DNA of 64,000 bases from Acinetobacter variabilis (GTDB lineage Bacteria > Pseudomonadota > Gammaproteobacteria > Pseudomonadales > Moraxellaceae), in the NCBI RefSeq assembly GCF_000369625.1, contig NZ_KB850112.1, positions 159,194-223,193 of the forward strand, in the 5' to 3' direction. The position numbers and the translations under genes are program-made. Each line of letters begins with the position of its first letter. The stretch's first letter is position 1. Shown one piece after another: positions 56,882-64,000 of the stretch. The notes beneath the pieces were generated by a model. It was given only the letters and a program-made list of their open reading frames with translations. It searched no databases and was not told where the DNA came from.

Positions 56882-57130
56882 TTAGTGAGCTAGGCTCATT
56901 AACCGGAAACGGGCCTGTTGAGCCAAGTCATCGTAATGAGCTTGCCCTTCATCCAGCATTCGCTGTAGCCAGAGTCTTAATGCTTGGTGATCATCGAAGC
57001 ATTTATTGATTTCCAGCAAAAAGGCCAGATTGTGCAGTTTGGGAATGTGTAGCTCATGGATTAATTCACGAGCGACCATATCTGCTTCTGGGCTAACGAC
57101 TACGCCGCCAAAAAAAGCTTTACTGTTCAT
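56882..57130 (-). CDS. hypothetical small phage-type protein
   Basis: An 82-residue protein starting MNSKAFFGGVVVS, overlapping the integrase stop by 11 bp. No recognised domain. Probably a product of the integrated element. Confidence 0.55.
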   Translation of the reverse strand: MNSKAFFGGVVVSPEADMVARELIHELHIPKLHNLAFLLEINKCFDDHQALRLWLQRMLDEGQAHYDDLAQQARFRLMSLAH

Positions 57131-58304
57131 GGACAAGCTTCTCTGTATTCAGTCTCTCCAGCATGGCTTCAAAAGCACTACCATCGCGGCGCGTAACATT
57201 AGGGATGTAACGGCTATAGACCCGGAATAGCATTTCAGTCGTTGAATGTCCCAGCTGGCGTGCAATCCATTCTGGGTTCTCGCCTGCCGACAGCCAGAGC
57301 GTAGCTGCAGTATGACGTGTTTGATAAGCACGACGAGGTTTTAGCCCTAAATAGCGTAGCAGGGGATGCCAGACACGCTTATTGACCAGGCGATAATCAA
57401 GCGGCCCACCATCGCGATTACAAAATACAAATTCTGATTTTCCAGAATTTAAGCTTTTTTGTTGCAGAAAGGCCTGATAAACCCGATCACTCATCTGGAT
57501 CGTGCGGTCAGAACCATAAGTTTTGGTTCCACCAAGCTCCCCATTCACCAATGCTTCACGAATGTGGATTTCCCGACGTTGTAAGTCCACATTTTTCCAT
57601 TGCAAGCCATCGATCTCACTGGTGCGCATACCTGTGAAAAATCGAACAGTATAATAAGGCTTAAAATCATCACGAACTGTGGCAAGGATTGCGTGTACTT
57701 CCTTTAATGAAAAAGGTGTTACTTTAATCTTTCCTTGCTTTAAGTTCTTGATATTTTTATAAGGGCTATCAAATTCATATCGTTCGGCAGCACTATCGAG
57801 TATCATACGAAGCACTATCATAATCTGGTTGATTCTTGATGGTGAAAGGCATTCTTGGTTTTTTCCGTGAGTCACTTTGGCGAGGGATGAACGGAATCCA
57901 AGAATGTCTGACTTTTTAATATTAATAACAGGAATTGCGCCAAAAAAAGGGATCAAGTACTTTTTGATTACAATTTGAATTTTCTCCTTATAACTTGTAC
58001 GCCACTCTATTTCTTTATCAGTGAACCAGATTTCACAGAACTTTGAAAATAGAGGTGTTTTAGAGCTGATTTCATTTACTCTGTTTTCTGCATTTTTGAT
58101 TTCTTTCAAACGAGAACTTTTTGGAAAGTACTTAGCATAGTCAAAAATACCCAATAAGATTTCCGCTTCCATTCGCTCAATCACTTTTTCAAGCTTTTTG
58201 CGATTCGGAGCATTGTCTTCAAGAGCTGTTGTTTCACGACAACGGATGTTTAAGTATCGAAAATCGACACATAACTTACCGTATCTAGTACGGATGGCAG
58301 CCAT
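57120..58304 (-). CDS. int: phage-type tyrosine integrase
   Basis: The 394-residue site-specific recombinase has an N-terminal arm-binding domain (AAIRTRYGKLCVDFRYLNIR), a SAM-like core-binding domain, and the catalytic domain with Arg in FFTGMRTSEIDGLQW, HTAA following TRH, LGHSTTEML, and the nucleophile Tyr in FRVYSRYIP. A GGAGG ribosome site precedes the ATG. It lies near tRNA-Gly genes, a common integration target. Confidence 0.85.
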   Translation of the reverse strand: MAAIRTRYGKLCVDFRYLNIRCRETTALEDNAPNRKKLEKVIERMEAEILLGIFDYAKYFPKSSRLKEIKNAENRVNEISSKTPLFSKFCEIWFTDKEIEWRTSYKEKIQIVIKKYLIPFFGAIPVINIKKSDILGFRSSLAKVTHGKNQECLSPSRINQIMIVLRMILDSAAERYEFDSPYKNIKNLKQGKIKVTPFSLKEVHAILATVRDDFKPYYTVRFFTGMRTSEIDGLQWKNVDLQRREIHIREALVNGELGGTKTYGSDRTIQMSDRVYQAFLQQKSLNSGKSEFVFCNRDGGPLDYRLVNKRVWHPLLRYLGLKPRRAYQTRHTAATLWLSAGENPEWIARQLGHSTTEMLFRVYSRYIPNVTRRDGSAFEAMLERLNTEKLVHEQ

Positions 58305-58317
58305 AATAATATCCTCC

Positions 58318-58533
58318 TTATTGAAGTTGTAGGCTGTGTAGCGAGCCTAAAGTGGTTTTAGTCATATCTTCTTCAATACGCTCCCATACATATAAAATTT
58401 TGCGTCCACCAAAAGGGCGGATGTAATGAATACCTTCGATTAGAACGCTATCCTTTAACTGATTACGAATGGTACGTTCGTTATAATGGATTCGTTCTGC
58501 CAATTCTTTTGTAGTAATATAAGTAAGATTCAT
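58318..58533 (-). CDS. excisionase-like small HTH protein
   Basis: 71 residues with a MerR/Xis-type winged helix at the N-terminus (YITTKELAERIHYNERTIRNQL). It lies 13 bp before the integrase start and probably directs excision. Confidence 0.7.
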   Translation of the reverse strand: MNLTYITTKELAERIHYNERTIRNQLKDSVLIEGIHYIRPFGGRKILYVWERIEEDMTKTTLGSLHSLQLQ

Positions 58534-58643
58534 GTTTGTATCCTTTTATAAAGTATCACAATGGTGTTATTTAAGATCACAATGCAATAATAAATGCGTT
58601 TAATACATCATGCAAGTACTTTATTACACAATGGTGGTAATTA

Positions 58644-58850
58644 ATGATAGTTTGTAACTTGCCTGTTCTTTTGGCGGAACGAAGAATGAAAGTGGCAGAT
58701 GTAGCTCGGGCAACCGGAATGAGTAAGACGACTTTACATAAGCTTTATAATGGTCAATCAACTCGTATTGATTTTGAAACATTAGAAAAATTGTGCGTAT
58801 TGTTAAATGTAGACGTTGGTGATTTATTAAAGTTCAAGCCAGATGAATAA
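58644..58850 (+). CDS. Cro/CI-family small regulator (YozG-like)
   Basis: A 68-residue XRE helix-turn-helix protein (VADVARATGMSKTTLHKLYNGQ). It diverges from the xis-int pair, in the position of a small repressor controlling the element. Confidence 0.75.
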   Translation: MIVCNLPVLLAERRMKVADVARATGMSKTTLHKLYNGQSTRIDFETLEKLCVLLNVDVGDLLKFKPDE

Positions 58851-58922
58851 TTATTGCTAATAAAAAGCGTCATATAATTTAATAATTTTCTAGTTAGTAT
58901 ATTGTTTTTATTAAGTATTTTT

Positions 58923-58942
58923 GGTGACCAAATTTGGTCACC
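58923..58942. terminator. 20-bp perfect palindrome after the small regulator
   Basis: GGTGACCAAATTTGGTCACC is perfectly self-complementary and is followed by T6 on the plus strand. It can act as a terminator of the regulator gene or as a protein-binding site. Confidence 0.55.
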
Positions 58943-59085
58943 ATTTTTTATAAGAGATTAAAAAGCTTTAATGAAAGCCATAAGGCAGTGCTTCAGGTTT
59001 TTTTAAAAATTACTCAGTTCATATTGAGTAGAATTCATGCAAAAACTTAAACATGTTGATCTATAGTTGACATTGATAGGGCACG

Positions 59086-59105
59086 TTTTGGTCACTTTTG
59101 GTCAC
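59086..59105 (+). repeat. tandem decamer TTTTGGTCAC x2
   Basis: Two exact, adjacent TTTTGGTCAC repeats. The half-palindrome TTTGGTCAC is also in the 58923 palindrome, and one copy occurs at 12496-12505. Arm-type binding for the integrase/Xis is possible but unproven. Confidence 0.5.
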
Positions 59106-59203
59106 GTAAGCCCACTCTTAACTGATCTAACTTAACTTTTTACTCACTTTGAAGCTGATAGCTTTATAGACTGAAAGAAAAAATGTTATTTAAAATCAAC
59201 AAC

Positions 59204-59237
59204 GAAAAAGCCCCAATCTTTCGATCAGGGCTTTTTG
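59204..59237 (-). terminator. terminator of the tRNA-Gly operon
   Basis: AAAAAGCCC/GGGCTTTTT stem just past the second tRNA, with T-run on the minus strand. Confidence 0.8.
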
Positions 59238-59241
59238 AATT

Positions 59242-59317
<76 letters not shown>

Positions 59318-59362
59318 AGGGTCGATCGATTTTTTACTTTAAAAAATGAACAAAAAAGAATT

Positions 59363-59438
<76 letters not shown>

Positions 59439-59447
59439 ATGCCGTGT

Positions 59448-59475
59448 ATAATACAGCATGCAAAAACAGGGTCAA
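59448..59475 (-). promoter_or_regulatory. sigma-70 promoter of the tRNA-Gly operon
   Basis: On the minus strand TTGACC, 16-bp spacer, TATTAT. It ends 10 bp before the first tRNA nucleotide. Confidence 0.78.
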
Positions 59476-59668
59476 TAACTTTATGAAAAATCTTATGTCG
59501 ATTGCATAAAATAAAAGCAATATTCTCTGTGCTTCCAGACAATTAGACAAAATTTATGCAAAATTTAATGAAATCTCGGCACAATCAAATAATTGCAGAC
59601 ATTTTTTGCACCGAAATAGCGGATAGAACAGGGTATACTGGACCCATATCTTGAATCGGAGTCAGGCC

Positions 59669-59977
59669 ATGAGCTTAGAACAACAACTGAAAGACCGTTT
59701 GGCACAATTGTCACCTACTTACCTGGAAGTCGTGAATGAATCTTCGGGTCATGGTGGATATTTTCCGGGTAAGGAATCGCATTTTAAGGCAGTGATTGTC
59801 AGTGAAGCCTTTGCCGGCCTGCGTGCGGTACAACGCCATCAAAAGGTCTATGCTGCGGCAGGTGATTTGCTGTCTAAAGATAAAATTCATGCCTTGGCAA
59901 TTCATGCTTTCTTGCCTGAAGAGTGGACAGGACAGGATACGTCTAGTCCGGAATGTGCACATGCACCAAAAAACTAA
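59669..59977 (+). CDS. bolA: BolA-family protein
   Basis: A 102-residue stress-linked, Fe-S-associated BolA protein that partners with monothiol glutaredoxins. The signature SGHGGYFPGKESHFKAVIVSEAF (about 28-50) contains the conserved His residues. ATG 59669 has GGAG-like sites upstream and is preferred to the start 18 bp earlier. Confidence 0.9.
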   Translation: MSLEQQLKDRLAQLSPTYLEVVNESSGHGGYFPGKESHFKAVIVSEAFAGLRAVQRHQKVYAAAGDLLSKDKIHALAIHAFLPEEWTGQDTSSPECAHAPKN

Positions 59978-59986
59978 GAGGACTTT

Positions 59987-60379
59987 ATGGATACCCAGCT
60001 TTTAGTCAAGATTATTCATATGTCTGCGGCAGGACTGGCCATTGTGGCCATTCTTGCGCGTGCTATTACCCTGTTTATGGGTACACAGGGCAATCAACCG
60101 AATCCAAAAGCACGTGTATTTCTGGTCGCTTTGCAGCACCTGGTGATTAGCGTGATTGCCTTAACTGGGATTATTGCCCTGTTTTTAAAGAATTTTGATG
60201 TACAGCCTTGGTTTTATGCCAAAATTATTTTATTTCTGGTGCTGATTTCATCCTTGGGCAAAGCGTATAAAAAAGATGATTCAATCCTGCTGGTACAACG
60301 CCGTGCTGGCTTATTTATTGCTGTGGTTTCACTTATTGCGATTATGGTATTGGTCATGATCAAGCCGAATTTTGGCTAA
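59987..60379 (+). CDS. SirB2-family integral membrane protein
   Basis: 130 residues with four hydrophobic helices, starting MDTQLLVKIIHMSAAGLAIV. SirB proteins were linked to regulator expression in Salmonella; the biochemical function is unknown. It follows bolA by 9 bp and is probably cotranscribed. Confidence 0.85.
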   Translation: MDTQLLVKIIHMSAAGLAIVAILARAITLFMGTQGNQPNPKARVFLVALQHLVISVIALTGIIALFLKNFDVQPWFYAKIILFLVLISSLGKAYKKDDSILLVQRRAGLFIAVVSLIAIMVLVMIKPNFG

Positions 60380-60440
60380 ATTATTCATCAGTCAATGAAC
60401 TCAAACATACTGATCATTAGAAAAATAAAGAGGGGTGTTT

Positions 60441-61277
60441 ATGCATACTCGTGTGGTTTTTAATCAAAAAGGTGGGGTGGGGAAATCGAGTATTGCAGTC
60501 AATTTGGCAGCAATCAGTGCGCATCAGGGGCTTAAAACCCTGTTAATCGATCTTGATCCGCAGGCAAACTCCAGCCAGTATTTACTAGGGGATGATGCAA
60601 CTTATTCGAGTGACAAGCCGGCGCTGGAGCCGAATATTGAAAACTATTTTGAAGATGTATTGGGGAACCAGCAGAGCAAAAGCTTAATTGGTAATGCGAT
60701 TGGTTCCATTCTCAAGACCCGGGCTAAAGGGCTGGAAAGTTATCTGCATCAATCACCTTTTAAAAATCTGGATGTCATTCCGGCCAGTCCAAGTTTGGGC
60801 ACATTGGCCCATGCACTGGAATCCAAGCATAAGATTTACAAGCTGCGCGATGCCTTGCAACCACTTGCTGAGCATTATGACCGGGTGTTTATTGATACTC
60901 CGCCAGCATTTAATTTCTTTACACTTTCAGCCCTGATTGCTGCAGACCGTGTTCTGATTCCGTTTGACTGTGATGTGTTTTCTAAACGGGCCTTGCAAAC
61001 TCTGATTGAGAATGTCATCGAAACTCAGGATGATCATAACGAACGTCTGGAAATTGAAGGCATCGTGGTCAACCAGTTTCAGGCTCAGGCAAAACTGCCT
61101 CGCGAAGTGGTACAGCAACTAAGAGATGAAGGTCTTCCGGTACTAAACAGCATGTTGCCACCGTCGGTGCTGATGAAAGAGTCACATCAAAAAAATCAGC
61201 CATTAATTCACTTGGCAACTGATCATAAATTGACTCAGGCCTATCAATCATTGTTCAATGAGATAGAGCAGCATTAA
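60441..61277 (+). CDS. ParA-family ATPase
   Basis: A 278-residue Walker-type ATPase with deviant Walker A NQKGGVGKSSIAVNLA (residues 7-22) and DLDPQANSSQYLLG (about 39-52), typical of ParA/Soj proteins. No parB neighbour follows, and the chromosome normally has another parAB near oriC, so the role may be in positioning other cargo. ATG 60441 with GAGGGG is preferred over GTG 60435. Confidence 0.85.
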   Translation: MHTRVVFNQKGGVGKSSIAVNLAAISAHQGLKTLLIDLDPQANSSQYLLGDDATYSSDKPALEPNIENYFEDVLGNQQSKSLIGNAIGSILKTRAKGLESYLHQSPFKNLDVIPASPSLGTLAHALESKHKIYKLRDALQPLAEHYDRVFIDTPPAFNFFTLSALIAADRVLIPFDCDVFSKRALQTLIENVIETQDDHNERLEIEGIVVNQFQAQAKLPREVVQQLRDEGLPVLNSMLPPSVLMKESHQKNQPLIHLATDHKLTQAYQSLFNEIEQH

Positions 61278-61290
61278 GATCGAGTTAACT

Positions 61291-61683
61291 ATGAAACTTG
61301 TGAAAATAAGCCTGGCGATCAGCATACTTAGCTTGCTGAGTGCCTGTGCAACGACGGTCAAACCGACCTATGTTTCACCCACTCATTATCAAACCCTCAA
61401 CTGTCAGCAGCTTCAGGGGGAATACAACCGTATTCAGCAATATCTTGATAATGGTGTTGAGCCGCCTAAACGTACAGGTGTCGGCGTAGGGGTAGGCATC
61501 GGTGGTGGCTGGGGCAGCCGCGGTGGCTGGGGCATTGGTCCGAGTGTATCAGTGAATATGGGACAGTCTTCCAATACCAAACGCACTGAAACGGCACGTC
61601 TACTGGGTGAACAGGAAGCTATTGTACAAGCTGCAAAATTTAAAGCCTGCCCAATTGTTGTCCGTCAAAACACCAATAAATAG
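61291..61683 (+). CDS. small glycine-rich lipoprotein
   Basis: 130 residues with a lipoprotein signal (ISILSLLSACAT; Cys 19). A glycine-rich segment (VGVGVGIGGGWGSRGGWGIG) lies at 61-80. No known domain. It follows the ParA-like gene by 13 bp and ends at a terminator. Confidence 0.75.
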   Translation: MKLVKISLAISILSLLSACATTVKPTYVSPTHYQTLNCQQLQGEYNRIQQYLDNGVEPPKRTGVGVGVGIGGGWGSRGGWGIGPSVSVNMGQSSNTKRTETARLLGEQEAIVQAAKFKACPIVVRQNTNK

Positions 61684-61696
61684 CCCTCTAAATATC

Positions 61697-61728
61697 AAAA
61701 AAATGCTGACTTTAAGTCGGCATTTTTT
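61697..61728 (+). terminator. rho-independent terminator
   Basis: Stem around TGCTGAC/GTCGGCA flanked by A6 and T6 runs, after the lipoprotein gene. Confidence 0.85.
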
Positions 61729-61877
61729 CTATCTTAAAAATGATTGCTCAAGTGACACAGTTCACAGTATTCACCAGAAAAAATGACCGATGCGCATAAA
61801 ATTTTGAAAGATCCCGTCTTGTGATCAGAACACGAGATTGGTTAAGGTAATCACCTTGTCTGATATGTTTAACTACC

Positions 61878-62471
61878 ATGATTGAAAACTGGCTCTTTGT
61901 TTTTGCAACAATAGCAGTGCTGATGATCCCTGGACCTGCCAATGCATTGGTGGCCAGTTCTGCCTATCAGCAGGGAACAGCCAAAACCAGTCTGTATATT
62001 CCCGTCATTCTGGTAGGGTATTTATACGCGATCAATGGGTGGGCTCTGCTGGTCCATCTGTTTTCACCGATCTGGCCCAGTTTTCAGGAACTGGTGCATG
62101 TGCTGAGTGCAATTGGTGTGGGCTGGATGACCTTCCATTTATTCAAAGCACGGCAACTGGAACAATATAATCAGAGTCATCCTCAGATCCGTCCCTGGCA
62201 GATGTTTAAGGGAACCTTGAAAAATCCCAAAGCAGCGCTTCTGGCGACAGGGATATTGCCGCTGTCTACTTGGGAAAGTCCGAGTAACTTTGTTCTAGTC
62301 TTTGCGATTTTTACTGGGATTGCTTTGCTTGTTGCATTGTTCTGGATGATCTTTGGACAAGCGATTCTGGCGGGAGAGTCGGCAAAAAGAAAAGCCGACC
62401 TGATTTATAAAGGGTCGGCTCTGTTTTTACTGCTTTGCCTGGTGCCCTTGTTGATCAATTGGCTGGAATAA
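61878..62471 (+). CDS. LysE/RhtB-family translocator
   Basis: A 197-residue membrane protein of the LysE/RhtB amino-acid exporter family. MIPGPANALVASSAY near residues 17-31 is the family signature, and LKNPKAALLATGILP near 115-129 the second. Five to six hydrophobic helices are evident. The substrate is unknown. Confidence 0.85.
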   Translation: MIENWLFVFATIAVLMIPGPANALVASSAYQQGTAKTSLYIPVILVGYLYAINGWALLVHLFSPIWPSFQELVHVLSAIGVGWMTFHLFKARQLEQYNQSHPQIRPWQMFKGTLKNPKAALLATGILPLSTWESPSNFVLVFAIFTGIALLVALFWMIFGQAILAGESAKRKADLIYKGSALFLLLCLVPLLINWLE

Positions 62472-62496
62472 ATTTTCAATCAATAATTCTAGGCTT

Positions 62497-63135
62497 TCAG
62501 GCGATTTTATTTTTCTTGAGTTTCTGCTGAATAAAGCCAATCACACCAGGCATGACACTTAAAATAATGATACCGAAAATCAGATGAGTGAAGTTGTCTT
62601 TGACGATTGGCATGTTGCCAAACAGATAACCTAGGATCACAAATGAACTGATCCAGAGAAAGCCACCGATTATATTGTAAGTCAGGAAATATTTGTAATT
62701 CATACTTCCCGCACCAGCAACAAAAGGTGCAAAGGTACGTGCAAAAGGAATGAAACGGGCAAAAATAATGGTTTTACCACCGTGTTTCACAAAGAACTGC
62801 TGGGTAGCAAGCAAATGCTTTTTATTAATAAAACGTGATTCAATCTCAAATACACGTGGCCCAATATATTTACCAATATGATAATTCAGGGTGTCGCCCA
62901 GCACTGCCGCAGTGAACAGTAGCGGAATCAGTACCCATGGATCCATTGCACCCGTTGAAGCCGCTAGTGCACCTGATGCAAATAACAGGCTGTCTCCCGG
63001 CAGGAATGGCATCACCACCAGTCCCGTTTCAACAAAAATAATCAGGAAAAGAATGCCATAAATCCAGATGCCGTAATTGGTAATGAATTCGAGCAGGTGA
63101 TCATCAACGTGGAGGATAAAATCAAGCAGTTCCAT
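62497..63135 (-). CDS. DedA-family membrane protein
   Basis: The 212-residue protein belongs to the DedA/SNARE-associated family, now linked to phospholipid (undecaprenyl-phosphate or PE) flipping. Signatures: FVETGLVVMPFLPGDSLLF near 35, GDTLNYHIGKYIG near 80, and IIFARFIPFARTFAPFVAGAG near 124 with the functional Arg residues. Confidence 0.9.
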   Translation of the reverse strand: MELLDFILHVDDHLLEFITNYGIWIYGILFLIIFVETGLVVMPFLPGDSLLFASGALAASTGAMDPWVLIPLLFTAAVLGDTLNYHIGKYIGPRVFEIESRFINKKHLLATQQFFVKHGGKTIIFARFIPFARTFAPFVAGAGSMNYKYFLTYNIIGGFLWISSFVILGYLFGNMPIVKDNFTHLIFGIIILSVMPGVIGFIQQKLKKNKIA

Positions 63136-63616
63136 AGGGAAAAAACAAGCAAAAAGGTGATCAAATCCTAACAGTCTGCGGCATGAAAGTCAGTACCGAA
63201 CAGGAAAATAATTGCCCGCTCATCCCTGATGGGTGAATTAAAAATTTATCTTACAAATTGGCGGTAAATTCCTATAAAACAGGCTTAGCATGAAAATGTC
63301 ATTAAAATAAAAATCAAAAGGTGGCTCCCATGTTTAACCCTAAACGCCATCCCAGTGAAGACCGTGATAGAGGTAAGCGAAATAAACCTTCAATAGCAAC
63401 TTAACTGGCCGGTCTTAAAATATTGAAATCCAAATAGCGTAAATATATTGAATTCTGGGGAGAGAAGGGAAAGCTCTCCTGCTGAATCGAAAGCTTAATT
63501 CTATTTAAAAAAATAAACTGCTTAATTATTATGCGGATGGGAATAGTGTGCTTAAGCCTAATAAAAATGTTAGAATACGGCGCTTATCTTTCGTTTGCCT
63601 TTCATAGTTGTTTGTC
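63136..63616. other. intergenic region upstream of guaA
   Basis: Holds the dedA and guaA promoters and a possible 24-codon gene (63330-63404, listed separately). No other gene or known riboswitch is seen. Confidence 0.5.
63330..63404 (+). CDS. possible 24-residue basic micro-protein
   Basis: ATG TTT AAC ... TAA encodes MFNPKRHPSEDRDRGKRNKP plus four residues. AAGGTGG lies 8 bp before the ATG. The codons and charge pattern look coding-like, but the length is too short to be sure. Confidence 0.35.
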   Translation: MFNPKRHPSEDRDRGKRNKPSIAT

Positions 63617-64000
63617 ATGACTACCAATACTCAAATTACTGAAGATCGTATCCTGATTCTGGATTTCGGTTCTCAATATAGTCAGCTCATCGCACGTCGT
63701 GTCCGTGAAGCTGGTGTATATTCTGAAATGTATGCCTATGACATGTCTGAAGAAGACATTCGCGCATTTAATCCAAACGGTATCATCTTGTCTGGTGGAC
63801 CTGAAAGTGTTCACCTGGAAGGCAGCCCGCGTGCGCCGCAAGTGGTATTTGAGTTAGGTGTACCTGTACTGGGTATCTGTTATGGCTTGCAAACCATGTG
63901 TGAACAGCTTGGCGGTAAAGTTGAGCCAGGTACTGTACATGAGTTCGGTTATGCAGAAGTGGATATCGTGGTACGTGACCAGCTGATTGGTCAGCTGCAA
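63617..64000 (+). CDS. guaA: GMP synthase (glutamine-hydrolysing), N-terminal part
   Basis: Converts XMP to GMP. The first 128 residues are visible and the gene continues beyond the window. The class I glutamine amidotransferase domain begins [20 protein letters not shown], has [10 protein letters not shown], and shows the nucleophile Cys in [11 protein letters not shown] near residue 95. Confidence 0.96.
   Translation, partial: MTTNTQITEDRILILDFGSQYSQLIARRVREAGVYSEMYAYDMSEEDIRAFNPNGIILSGGPESVHLEGSPRAPQVVFELGVPVLGICYGLQTMCEQLGGKVEPGTVHEFGYAEVDIVVRDQLIGQLQ

Overview
The window is chromosomal DNA of an Acinetobacter-like gammaproteobacterium (Moraxellaceae). The supporting signs are low G+C, the riboflavin/nusB/thiL/pgpA/glmUS gene order, a fused EIIA-HPr-EI fructose PTS protein, a UmuDC pair with an Ala-Gly cleavage site, and several core genes (guaA, bolA, sirB2, dedA) that read like Acinetobacter proteins. 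No species call is attempted.

Layout. 1-1257: end of a Tn7-like transposon carrying tnsA, inserted about 25 bp downstream of glmS (the classical attTn7). 1283-8010: core block on the minus strand running ribBA > ribH > nusB > thiL > pgpA > glmU > glmS. 8426-13402: aldehyde dehydrogenase, alpha/beta hydrolase, a candidate Rsm/CsrB-type small RNA with an upstream GacA box, a LOG-family enzyme and two small genes. 13798-23216: a phosphate-scavenging cluster (phoD, ppk1, an ExeM-like nuclease and a 5'-nucleotidase); three of these genes are preceded by 11-bp-periodic Pho-box repeats. 23849-25130 and 47526-48807: two inverted copies of one 1282-bp IS3-family element, each with its own 4-bp target duplication.

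Between the two IS copies lie a decayed integrase tail, umuC/umuD, the fructose operon fruBKA, a hipA relic, a SWIM/SNF2 helicase, hipBA, a truncated acnA pseudogene, orphan antitoxin-like regulators, and three overlapping genes of which two encode large tyrosine recombinases. The trio looks like a self-contained mobility module and may be a gamma-mobile-trio type element. The decayed tail near umuC is a second, dead copy of its last gene.

46933-49735 is an insertion-sequence graveyard: an IS5-type element split by IS3 copy 2, tandem IS66 ends and a MITE-like remnant. 49832-55214 is a visibly higher-G+C block with a catalase-like protein, a DyP peroxidase, a DyP-like small protein and the sulfonate monooxygenase SsuD, probably acquired. 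55496-58850 is a small integrase-bearing phage-like remnant beside two tRNA-Gly genes. From 59669 the sequence is core-like again: bolA, sirB2, a ParA-like ATPase, a lipoprotein, a LysE exporter, dedA, and the start of guaA.

The most interesting items are the Rsm-type sRNA (about 121 nt, AGGA in hairpin loops, GacA box near -66), the recombinase trio with its dead paralog, a TnsA that appears to have lost catalytic residues, and the Pho-box regulated cluster. All functional assignments come from reading the sequence; no database search was run.
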